Positions 49,033-57,870 of a stretch of DNA of 64,000 nt are shown here, piece after piece. Source of the stretch: Alphaproteobacteria bacterium Ga0077535 (GTDB lineage: Bacteria > Pseudomonadota > Alphaproteobacteria > Caulobacterales > Aquidulcibacteraceae). Every line of letters begins with the position of its first letter. The first letter of the stretch is position 1. The stretch is from NCBI GenBank assembly GCA_001464425.1, contig LNEK01000018.1, forward strand, positions 1 through 64,000, written 5' to 3'. The notes under the pieces were generated by a model. The model did no database searches, was not told where the DNA came from, and was given only the letters and a program-made list of their open reading frames with translations. The position numbers were made by a program, and so were the translations under genes.

Positions 49033-50061
49033 ATGTACGCTCTGCAGATCGCGGTGATGAAGGGGCGGGGCGGCATATTGAGCGCCGTCACCCATTATGC
49101 GCGCATGTTCGAAGCCGTGGGCGTACGCTCAGCCACGCTCTATCGCGGCCCCGCGCCCGAAATCGTGCGCGCCAGCGGTGCGCTCATAGAAGCGCCGGCA
49201 AGCCTCACCTCACCACTCTTCGCGTTTTCGCCCAAGCGCGGCAGCGTACGCCGCGCCATCCTCGACACCGGCGATGGCGCAACGCCCGACATCGCCATCG
49301 TCCATAGCGATCTTGCGCTCGGCGCGCTGAAGCGGCTCTTCCCGCGCGTGCGCACCGCAGCGATCTGCCATTCGGACAAACTCAAGCGCAAAAACCGTGC
49401 TGATCTCATCATAACACTCAACGCCGCTCAGACAGCCGCCGCACATGCATCGCTGCCCAACGTGCGGAGCGCACAAATCGGCAACCCCTACGTTGCGCCG
49501 CCGCCCGCTGCTTTGCCTGCGGGCGATCGCCCGCGGCTGAACTTCGTCGCCCGCTTCATCGACACCAAGCAGCCTTTGGCGCTGATCAACGCCATCGCGC
49601 GCCTGCCATCGCCACCGGCGCTGCGTTTCGTTGGCGCCGGCGAGCTCGAGATGCAAATGCGCGAAGCGCTTGCAAAAGCCAGCCTGGAGGCCGAATTCCC
49701 GGGCTGGATAGCAGCGCCGTTCAGCCAGTTCCATGATCAGGACGTGCTTGTTTTGCCGTCGCTCTGGGAGGGGCTGCCGTATCTTCTACAAGAATCCCTC
49801 GACCATGGCGTGCCAATCATCGCCAGCGACAATCCCGGCAATTCCGCGGCGCTGGCTGACGGCGCGTACGGCGCGCTCTTCCCGGTCGGCGACGACGCCG
49901 CGCTCGCCGCAACCATCGCCGCAGCGCTCTCCAACCTTGACGCTCTAAAGGCCAAAGCCGAGAACGGCCGCGCGGCGCTCAGGGCCCGCTACGGCGCGGA
50001 CGCTTTCTGGCGCGCGCTATCTGAAGAATTGCAGCAGGTGAGTGAGCCTTCGCATGTTTGA
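49033..50061 (+). CDS. Glycosyltransferase, family 4 type (GT-B fold)
   Basis: A 342-residue GT-B glycosyltransferase. The N-terminal domain starts YALQIAVMKGRGGILSAVTH, with the Gly loop for the acceptor side. The C-terminal domain has LNFVARFIDTKQPLALINAI and the donor-binding E-x7-E motif in PSLWEGLPYLLQESLDHG. It likely adds a sugar from a nucleotide donor to a surface glycan. The ATG at 49033 fits the domain start; the open frame upstream covers the terminator. It overlaps the methyltransferase gene by 8 bp. Confidence 0.87.
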   Translation: MYALQIAVMKGRGGILSAVTHYARMFEAVGVRSATLYRGPAPEIVRASGALIEAPASLTSPLFAFSPKRGSVRRAILDTGDGATPDIAIVHSDLALGALKRLFPRVRTAAICHSDKLKRKNRADLIITLNAAQTAAAHASLPNVRSAQIGNPYVAPPPAALPAGDRPRLNFVARFIDTKQPLALINAIARLPSPPALRFVGAGELEMQMREALAKASLEAEFPGWIAAPFSQFHDQDVLVLPSLWEGLPYLLQESLDHGVPIIASDNPGNSAALADGAYGALFPVGDDAALAATIAAALSNLDALKAKAENGRAALRARYGADAFWRALSEELQQVSEPSHV

Positions 50062-50839
50062 CTGGCGCAAAGTCTCCTCCGATCCCACCAACCGCGAAGC
50101 GACCATGGGCGTCGATGCGTTTCTGCGCTCAATCACGCGCATCGAAGAAATCTCGCGTCTCGACATGGTTCTCGATTTCTGCCGCGACAAAGACGTGCTC
50201 GATATCGGCGCCGGCGAGCACGACGTTTCGTTCTTCTCCGAAGAGGGCTGGGAACACGGCCGCATCGCCCGCGTCGCCAAGCGCGTCGTCGCCGCCGAGC
50301 TGATGCCGGAGCTCTGCGCCCACTACAACGCCAAGGGCTTCGACTTCCGCCACGTCGACGCCACCAGCGATGTCGACCTAGGCGACCGCTTCGACCGCGT
50401 CTTCATCGGCGATGTGATCGAGCACGTGAACGATCCCGTTGCGCTCCTCAATTTCGCCAAGCGCCATCTCAAGCCCGATGGCCGCATCCTCGTCACTACG
50501 CCAAACCCGTTCGCACCGCGCTTTCGCCAGCATCGCCGGCAGCGCAACCAGCGCTACGTCATGGCGAACCTCGAACACACACGCTGGGTGTCGATGTCCA
50601 ACATGCACGAGATCGTCTGGCGCGCAGATCTGGAAATGGCGGCGCTGCGCTGGCCGTTGATGAAGCGCCCGAAGAAGGGGCTTGCGCGCGATTGGGCGAT
50701 CTTTAGCAAAAAGCTACTCCTCTCTGTGGCGCCTCTCGAAGACGTGTTCGTCGAATACGCTTTTGAACTTGCGATGCCCGCAGAGAAGCGCTCGGCTCAA
50801 AATGTCGGCGCGGAAAAGGCCGAAGCGCGCGCGGATTGA
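50054..50839 (+). CDS. Class I SAM-dependent methyltransferase
   Basis: A 261-residue Rossmann-fold methyltransferase. Motif I is VLDIGAGEHDVSFF (about residues 46-59), motif II-III is RVFIGDVIEHVNDP (about 112), and then LKPDGRILVTTPNPF (about 142) follows. The C-terminal region may recognise the acceptor. It is coupled to a glycosyltransferase, so a sugar or glycolipid is a likely acceptor. The start at 50054 follows the glycosyltransferase overlap. Confidence 0.85.
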   Translation: MFDWRKVSSDPTNREATMGVDAFLRSITRIEEISRLDMVLDFCRDKDVLDIGAGEHDVSFFSEEGWEHGRIARVAKRVVAAELMPELCAHYNAKGFDFRHVDATSDVDLGDRFDRVFIGDVIEHVNDPVALLNFAKRHLKPDGRILVTTPNPFAPRFRQHRRQRNQRYVMANLEHTRWVSMSNMHEIVWRADLEMAALRWPLMKRPKKGLARDWAIFSKKLLLSVAPLEDVFVEYAFELAMPAEKRSAQNVGAEKAEARAD

Positions 50840-50945
50840 GCCCCAAGCGCTTTACCACGACGAACCGACGCGAAACTGCGACGAACAGAGGGCGGACTGC
50901 AAAGGGCGTTACCCCTTTCTGCGCCGAGTTCGCTAGGCTGGCGCG

Positions 50946-52079
50946 ATGACGAACGGGGAAGTCGAACGAGGAGCGATCGGCGCGCCGAGAGGCCTGCTCG
51001 ACCATCCTGCGTGGACGCGCTGGGGCGCGCACGTTGCGTTCTGGCTGATGTACTTCGCCATCCGCACTGCCGCCGCCGCAGCCGATCCGCCGGATGACGC
51101 CAGCGACTTTCCCTATTTGCTCAACCGCATTCTCGTCGTCGCCAGCTATTTCGTGCTCACCGGTGCGTTGCTCGCAATCATCGCCGGCCCACGCGCCAGC
51201 CGTTCGAACTGGGCGCGCAACCTGGCGCTGGTGCTCGGCGCCTTGGCGCTGGCGCCGCTTACGCAATACAGCGAGCAGGTTTGGCCGCGCTGGCTCGCTG
51301 GCTTTTCGCCCGAGCCGTATCCGTTCGTGATCTATCTCTTCCAATTCGGCTGGGCGTTGCCGCTGTGGGGGCTGACGCAAGCGCTACTCGGCTATCACTT
51401 CGAGACCATGACGCAAGCGAGGGCCGTCGCACGCGCACAGGCGCTCGCCTACGACGCACAGCTCAAGATGCTGCACTACCAGATTAACCCGCACTTCCTG
51501 TTCAACACGCTGAATGCGATCTCGACCTTGGTGCTGGAGAAGCGCAACGCGCAAGCGGAGAGCATGATCCTGAAGCTCGCGGGCTTCCTGCGCTACTCGC
51601 TCGATCGCCAGCCTACCGAGATGGCGGCGTTGACGGCGGAGATGGATGCGCAGCGCAAGTATCTTGAGATCGAACGCACGCGCTTTGACGACAAGCTGCA
51701 GGTGCGCTTCTCGATCGAGCCGGGCCTGGAAAACGCGCGTCTGCCCAGCCTCATTCTGCAGCCTATTCTAGAGAACGCCATCAAGTACGCGATCACGCCG
51801 CGCACGGAAGGCGGCAGCATTGACGTCGCCGCCTATCGCGATGGTGACCTGTTGCGCATCTCGATCGAGGACGATGGCCCCGGTCTGCCGCCGGAAGGCG
51901 ACACGCGCCGCCGCCGCGGCGTCGGCCTCGCCAATGCGCGAGAGCGTCTTGAACTGATTTATGCCGGGCGCGCCGGGCTCACTGCGCGCAATCGCGAGCC
52001 CCACGGGTGTCGCGTCGAAATTTGGTTGCCTTTGGAGGAAGAGCGTGTTGGCCGAGCCGCTGCGCCTGCTTTTAGCTGA
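50946..52079 (+). CDS. LytS/AlgZ-type sensor histidine kinase
   Basis: A 377-residue membrane histidine kinase. Four hydrophobic segments lie between residues 25 and 155. The His kinase domain has the phosphoacceptor in LHYQINPHFLFNTLNAIST (His near 182), and the ATPase domain has LILQPILENAIKYA and EDDGPGLPP. It belongs to the class that pairs with LytTR regulators, and such a gene follows, overlapping by 35 bp. The signal it senses is unknown. Confidence 0.9.
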   Translation: MTNGEVERGAIGAPRGLLDHPAWTRWGAHVAFWLMYFAIRTAAAAADPPDDASDFPYLLNRILVVASYFVLTGALLAIIAGPRASRSNWARNLALVLGALALAPLTQYSEQVWPRWLAGFSPEPYPFVIYLFQFGWALPLWGLTQALLGYHFETMTQARAVARAQALAYDAQLKMLHYQINPHFLFNTLNAISTLVLEKRNAQAESMILKLAGFLRYSLDRQPTEMAALTAEMDAQRKYLEIERTRFDDKLQVRFSIEPGLENARLPSLILQPILENAIKYAITPRTEGGSIDVAAYRDGDLLRISIEDDGPGLPPEGDTRRRRGVGLANARERLELIYAGRAGLTARNREPHGCRVEIWLPLEEERVGRAAAPAFS

Positions 52080-52839
52080 CGACGAACCGTTAGCGTTGCG
52101 CCGGATGCGTCTGGCGCTGGAAGATATCCCGGACGTCGAGATTGTCGGCGCCGCCAGCGATGGCGTGCAGGCGATCAACGCGATGCGTGATCTCCGGCCC
52201 GATGTGGTGCTGCTCGATATCAAGATGCCGCTCGCTGACGGCTTCGAAGTCGCCAATGCGGTTGAGGATTCCGGCGGTCCGGCCGTGATCTTCGTCTCCG
52301 CGTTCGATTCCTATGCCGTGCGTGCGTTCGAAACATCCGCCGTCGACTATCTCGTAAAGCCGGTTGAGTTCGAGCGCTTGGCCTCTGCGATCGACCGCGC
52401 TCGCACGCGCCGCGCCGCGCAAACCGCCGGCAAACGCGCCGAAGAACTCGCGGCCGTGCTCGACGCTTTGCGCCGTGAATCCGATGAGCGCGAAGGGCCA
52501 CGCTACGAGCGTGAGTTCTGGATCCGCGACCGCGGCCGTTTCCTGCGCGTGCCGGTCGGCGATGTCGAACGCATCGAAGCCGAGCGCGATTATGTGCGAC
52601 TCTATTGGGAGGGCCGCACGCTGCTGCACCGTGAGACCATGTCTCACCTCGAGGAAAAGCTCGATCCCAACGTGATGCTGCGCGTCCACCGTTCGGCGTT
52701 CGTGAACTGGGATCGTCTCAAAGCCGTGCGCCGTGACGCCAATGGCCGTCTCATGGCTGTGCTGCAAAGCGGCGATGAAGTACCGGTGAGCCGCGCCTAT
52801 GCGCAGCGCGTTATGGCGGAGATGAAAGCGCGCGGCTGA
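52045..52839 (+). CDS. LytTR family response regulator
   Basis: A 264-residue regulator. The receiver domain (residues 5-120) has DDE near 12-14, the phosphoacceptor Asp in VVLLDIKMPLADGFEV (about 57), Ser in VSAFDSYAVRAFE, and Lys in YLVKPVEFERL. The LytTR DNA-binding domain follows (about 155-260, with FLRVPVGDVERIEAERDYVRL, then MLRVHRSAFVN). The GTG at 52045 is preferred because of a GGAGGA 5 bp upstream. It is the partner of the overlapping kinase. Confidence 0.9.
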   Translation: MLAEPLRLLLADDEPLALRRMRLALEDIPDVEIVGAASDGVQAINAMRDLRPDVVLLDIKMPLADGFEVANAVEDSGGPAVIFVSAFDSYAVRAFETSAVDYLVKPVEFERLASAIDRARTRRAAQTAGKRAEELAAVLDALRRESDEREGPRYEREFWIRDRGRFLRVPVGDVERIEAERDYVRLYWEGRTLLHRETMSHLEEKLDPNVMLRVHRSAFVNWDRLKAVRRDANGRLMAVLQSGDEVPVSRAYAQRVMAEMKARG

Positions 52840-52850
52840 GCCAAAAGGGC

Positions 52851-52868
52851 GGGCGGCCGAAGCCGCCC
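52851..52868 (+). terminator. Hairpin after the LytTR regulator
   Basis: GGGCGGC and GCCGCCC form a 7-bp stem around the loop CGAA, 12 bp after the stop. There is no T-run, so termination would be weak or depend on other factors. Confidence 0.45.
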
Positions 52869-52975
52869 TGCCAAGGTGGCATGAGGCGAAACCAATTCTC
52901 GCCACGCTCTAAGGATGTTCGCACTCCGGGTTTCGGATGCAGCGCCGGCGCGCTACAAAGCGCGCGGAGGCGAAA

Positions 52976-53653
52976 ATGTCGGACAAGGTTATCGTCGTCA
53001 CAGGCGCGTTCGGGGCTCTCGGCCGCGCCGTGGCGCAGCGTGCCGCGGATCGCGGTTACGCGGTTGCGATGCTCGACTACGCGGCCGCTCCGGCAGAGCT
53101 CGCGGGCGCTAAGCTCGTTTATGGCGGCGTCGATCTCACCAAGCCCGATCAGACTACCGCGGTGATGCAACAAGTCAGGGACAATGCCGGCCGCATTGAT
53201 GCGCTGCTCAACATCGCCGGCGGCTTCACCTTCCGCACCTTGTCAGAAGGTGACGGCGCTGCCTGGGACGCGATGTACGCGATCAATCTGAAAACCGCCG
53301 TCAACGCTTCTCGCGCGGCGCTGCCTCACCTGATTGAAACCGGCGGCGCCATCGTCAATGTCGGCGCCGCTGGAGCGCTCAAAGCTGGGGCCGGCATGGG
53401 CGCGTACGCCGCGGCGAAATCAGGTGTCCACAAACTCACCGAAAGTCTCGCCGACGAAATGAAGGGCAGGGTGCGCGTGAACGCTGTGCTGCCTTCGATC
53501 ATCGACACGCCGCAGAACCGAAAAGACATGCCGGACGCCGACCATGCCGCCTGGGTGCGCGCGGAGGAATTGGCCGACGTGATGCTGTTTCTGGCATCGG
53601 CTGAAGCCAGCGCCGTAACCGGCGCCTTGGTGCCGGTAGTGGGCCGCGTCTGA
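52976..53653 (+). CDS. Short-chain dehydrogenase/reductase (SDR)
   Basis: A 225-residue SDR with the cofactor motif VTGAFGALG (residues 8-16), the structural Asn segment LLNIAGG, and the YAAAK active site (Tyr and Lys near 155-159). The catalytic Ser expected 13 residues before the Tyr is replaced by small residues in VNVGAAGALKAGAGMG. Several proteobacterial SDRs share that GAAGALKAG segment, so this seems a subfamily trait. A clear ribosome binding site (GGAGG) precedes the ATG. The substrate is unknown. Confidence 0.88.
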   Translation: MSDKVIVVTGAFGALGRAVAQRAADRGYAVAMLDYAAAPAELAGAKLVYGGVDLTKPDQTTAVMQQVRDNAGRIDALLNIAGGFTFRTLSEGDGAAWDAMYAINLKTAVNASRAALPHLIETGGAIVNVGAAGALKAGAGMGAYAAAKSGVHKLTESLADEMKGRVRVNAVLPSIIDTPQNRKDMPDADHAAWVRAEELADVMLFLASAEASAVTGALVPVVGRV

Positions 53654-53812
53654 GCGGGCGTGTTGCCGGCGCAACGAAGGAACTTTGAGCAGCCAGTGTG
53701 CTGCGCGGAGTTGCCTCGCGCGCGTTAACGGTTTGCACCCGCCCACCACACAAAATCACCTCGATGGCTTGCGTTCTACCAATCCGATTCCCGCCATGGG
53801 AAAATCAGGCGC

Positions 53813-54307
53813 GTGGGTAAAGCTATGGCCGTCGTGGTGATCTTCCGGAGTGGGACTGAGAGCTGCGCCATCGAGCGTGCGCTGGTGCAGCACATCGCGC
53901 CGGTGCCGGCGCTCTCGCGTCCGCCGCTGACGCCGCCGGCGCTCGCGGGTTTTCTCAATCTCGCCGGCAAGGCGCTGCCGGTTGTCCGCGCCGAGCGCTT
54001 GTTCGGCGGCGCCGACACCTCGGACGACAATATCTATCGGCATGTTCTCATCTTGAATCTCGGTGGCGAGCAGATCGGCCTCCTCGTCGATCGCGTCCTC
54101 GATGTGCGCGACGTTGACCTTGATGCGCTGCGTGAGGTCTCTGGCGACGTCAGCGTCAACGGCAGTGTCGTCGGCGACCTCAGCCTGGACGATGGCATCG
54201 TGCATCTGCTGAGCGGCGATCGCCTCCTTATGGCGGCCGAGAAAGTCCAGATCGAACAATTGCGCGCCGCTGAGCAGGCGCGTCTCGATGCCTGGTCGCC
54301 GTCATGA
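53813..54307 (+). CDS. cheW: CheW-like coupling protein 1 (WspB position)
   Basis: A 164-residue CheW domain: IFRSGTESCAIERALVQHI, then FLNLAGKALPVV and VLILNLGGEQIGLLVDRVLDV. It links the receptor to CheA. The frame opens with a GTG at 53813; an ATG at 53825 is the other choice. It is the first gene of a chemosensory operon, overlapping cheR by 4 bp. Confidence 0.87.
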   Translation: MGKAMAVVVIFRSGTESCAIERALVQHIAPVPALSRPPLTPPALAGFLNLAGKALPVVRAERLFGGADTSDDNIYRHVLILNLGGEQIGLLVDRVLDVRDVDLDALREVSGDVSVNGSVVGDLSLDDGIVHLLSGDRLLMAAEKVQIEQLRAAEQARLDAWSPS

Positions 54308-55632
54308 GCGAGCTTGACGCTTTCGAACAACTGCGCGCCGCGCTGATCGCGCGCACTGGTCACGCCTATTACGCCGACAAGGACAAGCTGCTGCGCGACA
54401 GAGTGCGCGAGCGGCTGGAAGCCTTGGGTCTCTCATCGCTGACCACGTATCTCCAACGGCTTGAAGGCGCCGACCGCGAAGAGGAATGGCGCGCGCTCGA
54501 AGACATCATCACGATCGGCGAAACTTACTTCTTCCGCTACGCCGATCACTTCGAGCGTCTGCGTCAAGAAATTCTGCCCGAACTTATCGCGCGCAAGCGC
54601 TCGGAGCGCGCGCTGCGGATATGGAGCATCGGCTGCGCCAACGGCGCCGAAGCGTATTCGGTCGCCATCGTGCTGCATGAATTTCTGGGCGCCGAGCTCA
54701 CCGACTGGCGCATTGCGATCATTGGCGGAGACATCTCCGAGCGTGTGCTCGCCGCCGCCCGCGCCGCCCGCTACAGCCAGTGGGCGCTGCGCACCGTCAC
54801 AACAGACGAACGCGAACGCTATTTCGACGCTGTGGACGCACGCACCTGGGCGCTGAAGCCGCACTATCGGGCCATGGCGCGCTTTGAACGCCAGAACATG
54901 CTCGATCTGCTGACGCCCAACGCGCCGCTTCAATGGAGCGAGTTCGATCTCATTCTCTGCCGCAATGTGCTGATCTATTTCTCTCCCGAGCAAGCGGTGG
55001 CGCTGACCCGCCAGCTGCGCGCGCGCTTAGCGCCCGGCGGCACGCTTTTGCTGGGGCACGCCGAAGCCACCTTGGCTGACGATCCGGTGTTCGCGCCGCC
55101 AGTGCGCAGCGAGTTCAGTCAGGCGCTAGCGCCGCCGCAGGCTTTGCCAACTCTGGAAGAGTGGCGGCCGGCCCCGCTACCGGCGGCGCCCGCTCCGCCA
55201 CCGGCGCCTACACCCATAGCAACGCAAGCGCCGTCAACGCTCGACGACGTGAAGCGCTTGGCCGACGCCGGCGCTTACGAAGCTGCGCAAACCGCGTGCG
55301 ATGCGCTAATCGCGCTGCAGCCGACAGCGGCGCGGCTTTATTATTATCGCGCCATTCTACGCCACGTCAGCGACGACACGGCCGGCGCCGAATCCGATCT
55401 GAAGCGCGCGCTCTATCTCGATCGCAACTTCGCGCTCGCGCATCACCGCTTGGGCCTCTTACTGCTCGGCGCTGGCCGCAAACAGGAAGGGCGGCGCTCT
55501 CTTATGACAGCCGCCCGCGTCGCCGCCGCGCAGCCGGAGAGTGCGCCGCTTGAAGAAGGCCAAGGCGTCACCGCACACGCCTTTGCCGCCATGGTGCGCG
55601 CGCAAGTCGAACAGACGGATGCGGCCGCATGA
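54304..55632 (+). CDS. cheR: CheR-type receptor methyltransferase with C-terminal TPR region (WspC-like)
   Basis: A 442-residue protein. The CheR N-terminal helical domain (5-70) and the SAM methyltransferase (75-275) show GETYFFRYADHFERL, the SAM loop WSIGCANGAEAYSVAI and LILCRNVLIYFSPEQA. After a Pro/Ala linker (285-310) there are TPR-like repeats (310-420). That tail is found in CheR proteins of alternative, non-flagellar chemosensory systems such as Wsp. It would methylate glutamates of the MCP in this operon. Confidence 0.92.
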   Translation: MSELDAFEQLRAALIARTGHAYYADKDKLLRDRVRERLEALGLSSLTTYLQRLEGADREEEWRALEDIITIGETYFFRYADHFERLRQEILPELIARKRSERALRIWSIGCANGAEAYSVAIVLHEFLGAELTDWRIAIIGGDISERVLAAARAARYSQWALRTVTTDERERYFDAVDARTWALKPHYRAMARFERQNMLDLLTPNAPLQWSEFDLILCRNVLIYFSPEQAVALTRQLRARLAPGGTLLLGHAEATLADDPVFAPPVRSEFSQALAPPQALPTLEEWRPAPLPAAPAPPPAPTPIATQAPSTLDDVKRLADAGAYEAAQTACDALIALQPTAARLYYYRAILRHVSDDTAGAESDLKRALYLDRNFALAHHRLGLLLLGAGRKQEGRRSLMTAARVAAAQPESAPLEEGQGVTAHAFAAMVRAQVEQTDAAA

Positions 55633-56201
55633 GCGCTTCACCGGAAAACCCCGGACGCCGCGCTTGGGAGCAGCGCCTGCTTGAGGAGCGCGCGCGTGCG
55701 CTCGCGGCGCCGCGCACGGCGCTCGGCGAGGAAGCGCGCAATGCGGAACGCGTTCTGGTTTGCGCTGTCGGCGATGCGCTGTTCGGTTTGGACATGCGGC
55801 GCGTCCTGCGGGTAATGCCATTTCGGCACCCGGCGCGCTTGCCGAGCGCCAATGCAGCGCTGCTTGGTCTGATTGCCCGCTCCGGCGTCTATCATCGCAT
55901 CTTCGATCTCGGCGTATTGCTTAGCGGCGGCGCAGCGCGCGACGGCGGCTACTTCCTGCTGCTGCGCAACAGCGTAGCCGGACTACGCGTCGATCAGGCG
56001 CTCAACATTGCTGCTGTCGTCCCGCTCAACGCCGAAGAGTCGCCGCACGGCGCCGCCTCGCATCCTGCCACGCGCGGCTATGCCCGCCCACTTCAAGCCG
56101 GTCTCTTCGATGGCCGGCTCATTTCGCTTCTCGATCTCGATAAATTGTTAGCGGACGCCGCGCCGTCCGCACATGGAGGACACCGCAGTGTCGATCTCTA
56201 A
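55629..56201 (+). CDS. CheW-like coupling protein 2 (WspD position)
   Basis: A 190-residue protein. An Ala/Arg-rich N-terminal helix (1-40) is followed by a CheW domain (45-185: RVLVCAVGDALFGLDMRRVLRV, then ALLGLIARSGVYHRIFDL). A second CheW with an N-terminal extension after a TPR-CheR is the Wsp arrangement. It overlaps the genes on both sides. Confidence 0.85.
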   Translation: MSASPENPGRRAWEQRLLEERARALAAPRTALGEEARNAERVLVCAVGDALFGLDMRRVLRVMPFRHPARLPSANAALLGLIARSGVYHRIFDLGVLLSGGAARDGGYFLLLRNSVAGLRVDQALNIAAVVPLNAEESPHGAASHPATRGYARPLQAGLFDGRLISLLDLDKLLADAAPSAHGGHRSVDL

Positions 56202-57852
56202 TCGTCTCATCATTGGCTTCGGCATCGTTGTCGCGCTGCTGGTCGTCCTTGGCTTCTACGGCGTCGCCCAGATCGAGCGTGTCCGCGACACGACCGGCAG
56301 GATCGTCTCGCGCGATCTCGCCATGATCCGTGAGGTCGCGACCATATCGGACGCGCAAGCCGAAATGCGAGCGTACCGCGAAGATATGCTGCGTGACGCG
56401 CTCGCCTCGCGCGGCGCGCCGGGCTCGATCGGCGAGAACGAGCGCCTTTGGGGTCAAGCGCTCGGCCGCACCACAGATGCTTTGCGCCGCGCAGACGCGC
56501 TCGCCGAACAATTCTCATCCGATGCGCTCTCGGCAGAGCGCAGTGAAGCCTGGGGGCGCCAAGGCAACCTGCTGGACGAGCTCAATGCCGAACTGCTCGG
56601 CATCCAATCGGCAAGCGAGCGCCAGTTTGCATCTGTCCGCAACGGCAATCTCAGCGATGCTCTCGCGCAAGAAGACGAATTGATTCGCCATCGCGTCGAG
56701 TTCGCGCGCCTCGTGCGTGAGGTGCACGCTGTCGCGGATGAAGGCGTTGAACTCGGCCAGGAGCGCATCACCGCCGTTTATAACGAGAGCCGGATATCGA
56801 CCTTCATCGCGATCCTGGTAGCGCTTGCGATCGGCATCATCGTCACCTTCCTCTTGCGCCGTTCGATTATCGCGCCGGTGCAGCGTTTCATGGCGTTCGT
56901 AGAGCGCGTCGGCCGGGGCGACCTTTCCGGTGAGCCGGCTGTCACCGGTACGGACGAAATCGGCCGTCTCGGCGTCACGCTCAACGCCATGGTCGACTCC
57001 TTGAAGCAGATCGCGGTGCAGAACCGCGAAGCCAACGCCAATCTGGGCGCTGCGATCGCCGAAATCCGCGCGTCCTCGCAGGAGCAGGCGGCTGGGGTTG
57101 AGGAGCAACTCGCCGCGGTGCAGGAAACCGCAGCGACGGTCGATGAAATCACCCATGCCGGCGCGCAAGTAACGAAGCGCGCGCAGGAAGTGATCGCCGC
57201 CGCCCAAACGACAGCGCAGACCTCCGCCGATGGCCTCCGCGCGGTCGACGAGACCGCCCGCGTTATGGACGCGATCCGCGAGCAAGCCGAAATCGTCGCC
57301 CGCAACATCGTTGCACTGAGCGAAAAGACGCAAGCGATCGGCGACATCATCTCCACCGTGAACGATGTCTCCGAGCGCTCGCACCTCTTGGCGCTGAACG
57401 CCGCCATCGAAGCCGCTGCCGCAGGCGAAAGCGGGCGCAGCTTCGCGGTCGTCGCCAGCGAGATGAAAGTGCTGGCCGATCAGGCTAAGGACGCCACCGT
57501 GCAGGTGCGTTCCATCCTTGGCGACGTGCAGCGCGGTATCAACACCTCGGTCATGCTCACCGAAGAGGCCGTCAAACGCGTCGTCGCCGGCAAGGAGCGC
57601 ACCGAGATCACGCAGCGCACGATCGGCGAAATCACCAGCCGCGTGCAGGAAGGCGCACTGACTTTCCAACAGATTGTCGCCTCCACCAACCAGCAGCAGC
57701 TCGGCATCGAGCAGGTGATGAGCGCGCTGCAGAACATTCGCCAGGCCAGTCAGCAAACGGCTGCCGGCACCCGCCAGCTCAACGAGGCCGCCGGCAATCT
57801 GGCGACGCTCTCGCAGCAGCTGCAGGCGTTGGCGGATCGCTACAAGATTTAA
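56188..57852 (+). CDS. Methyl-accepting chemotaxis protein (WspA position)
   Basis: A 554-residue receptor. The first transmembrane helix is near residues 8-26, a periplasmic helical sensor of about 155 residues follows, then the second helix (about 205-225), HAMP (SIIAPVQRFMAFVERVGRGD) and the signalling hairpin with DVSERSHLLALNAAIEAAAAGESGR-type tip sequence. No C-terminal tether pentapeptide is present. The GTG at 56188 is chosen because GGAGGA lies 7 bp upstream; an ATG at 56173 overlaps that site. Confidence 0.9.
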   Translation: MSISNRLIIGFGIVVALLVVLGFYGVAQIERVRDTTGRIVSRDLAMIREVATISDAQAEMRAYREDMLRDALASRGAPGSIGENERLWGQALGRTTDALRRADALAEQFSSDALSAERSEAWGRQGNLLDELNAELLGIQSASERQFASVRNGNLSDALAQEDELIRHRVEFARLVREVHAVADEGVELGQERITAVYNESRISTFIAILVALAIGIIVTFLLRRSIIAPVQRFMAFVERVGRGDLSGEPAVTGTDEIGRLGVTLNAMVDSLKQIAVQNREANANLGAAIAEIRASSQEQAAGVEEQLAAVQETAATVDEITHAGAQVTKRAQEVIAAAQTTAQTSADGLRAVDETARVMDAIREQAEIVARNIVALSEKTQAIGDIISTVNDVSERSHLLALNAAIEAAAAGESGRSFAVVASEMKVLADQAKDATVQVRSILGDVQRGINTSVMLTEEAVKRVVAGKERTEITQRTIGEITSRVQEGALTFQQIVASTNQQQLGIEQVMSALQNIRQASQQTAAGTRQLNEAAGNLATLSQQLQALADRYKI

Positions 57853-57870
57853 CGCGGAGGACGCGCGCCA

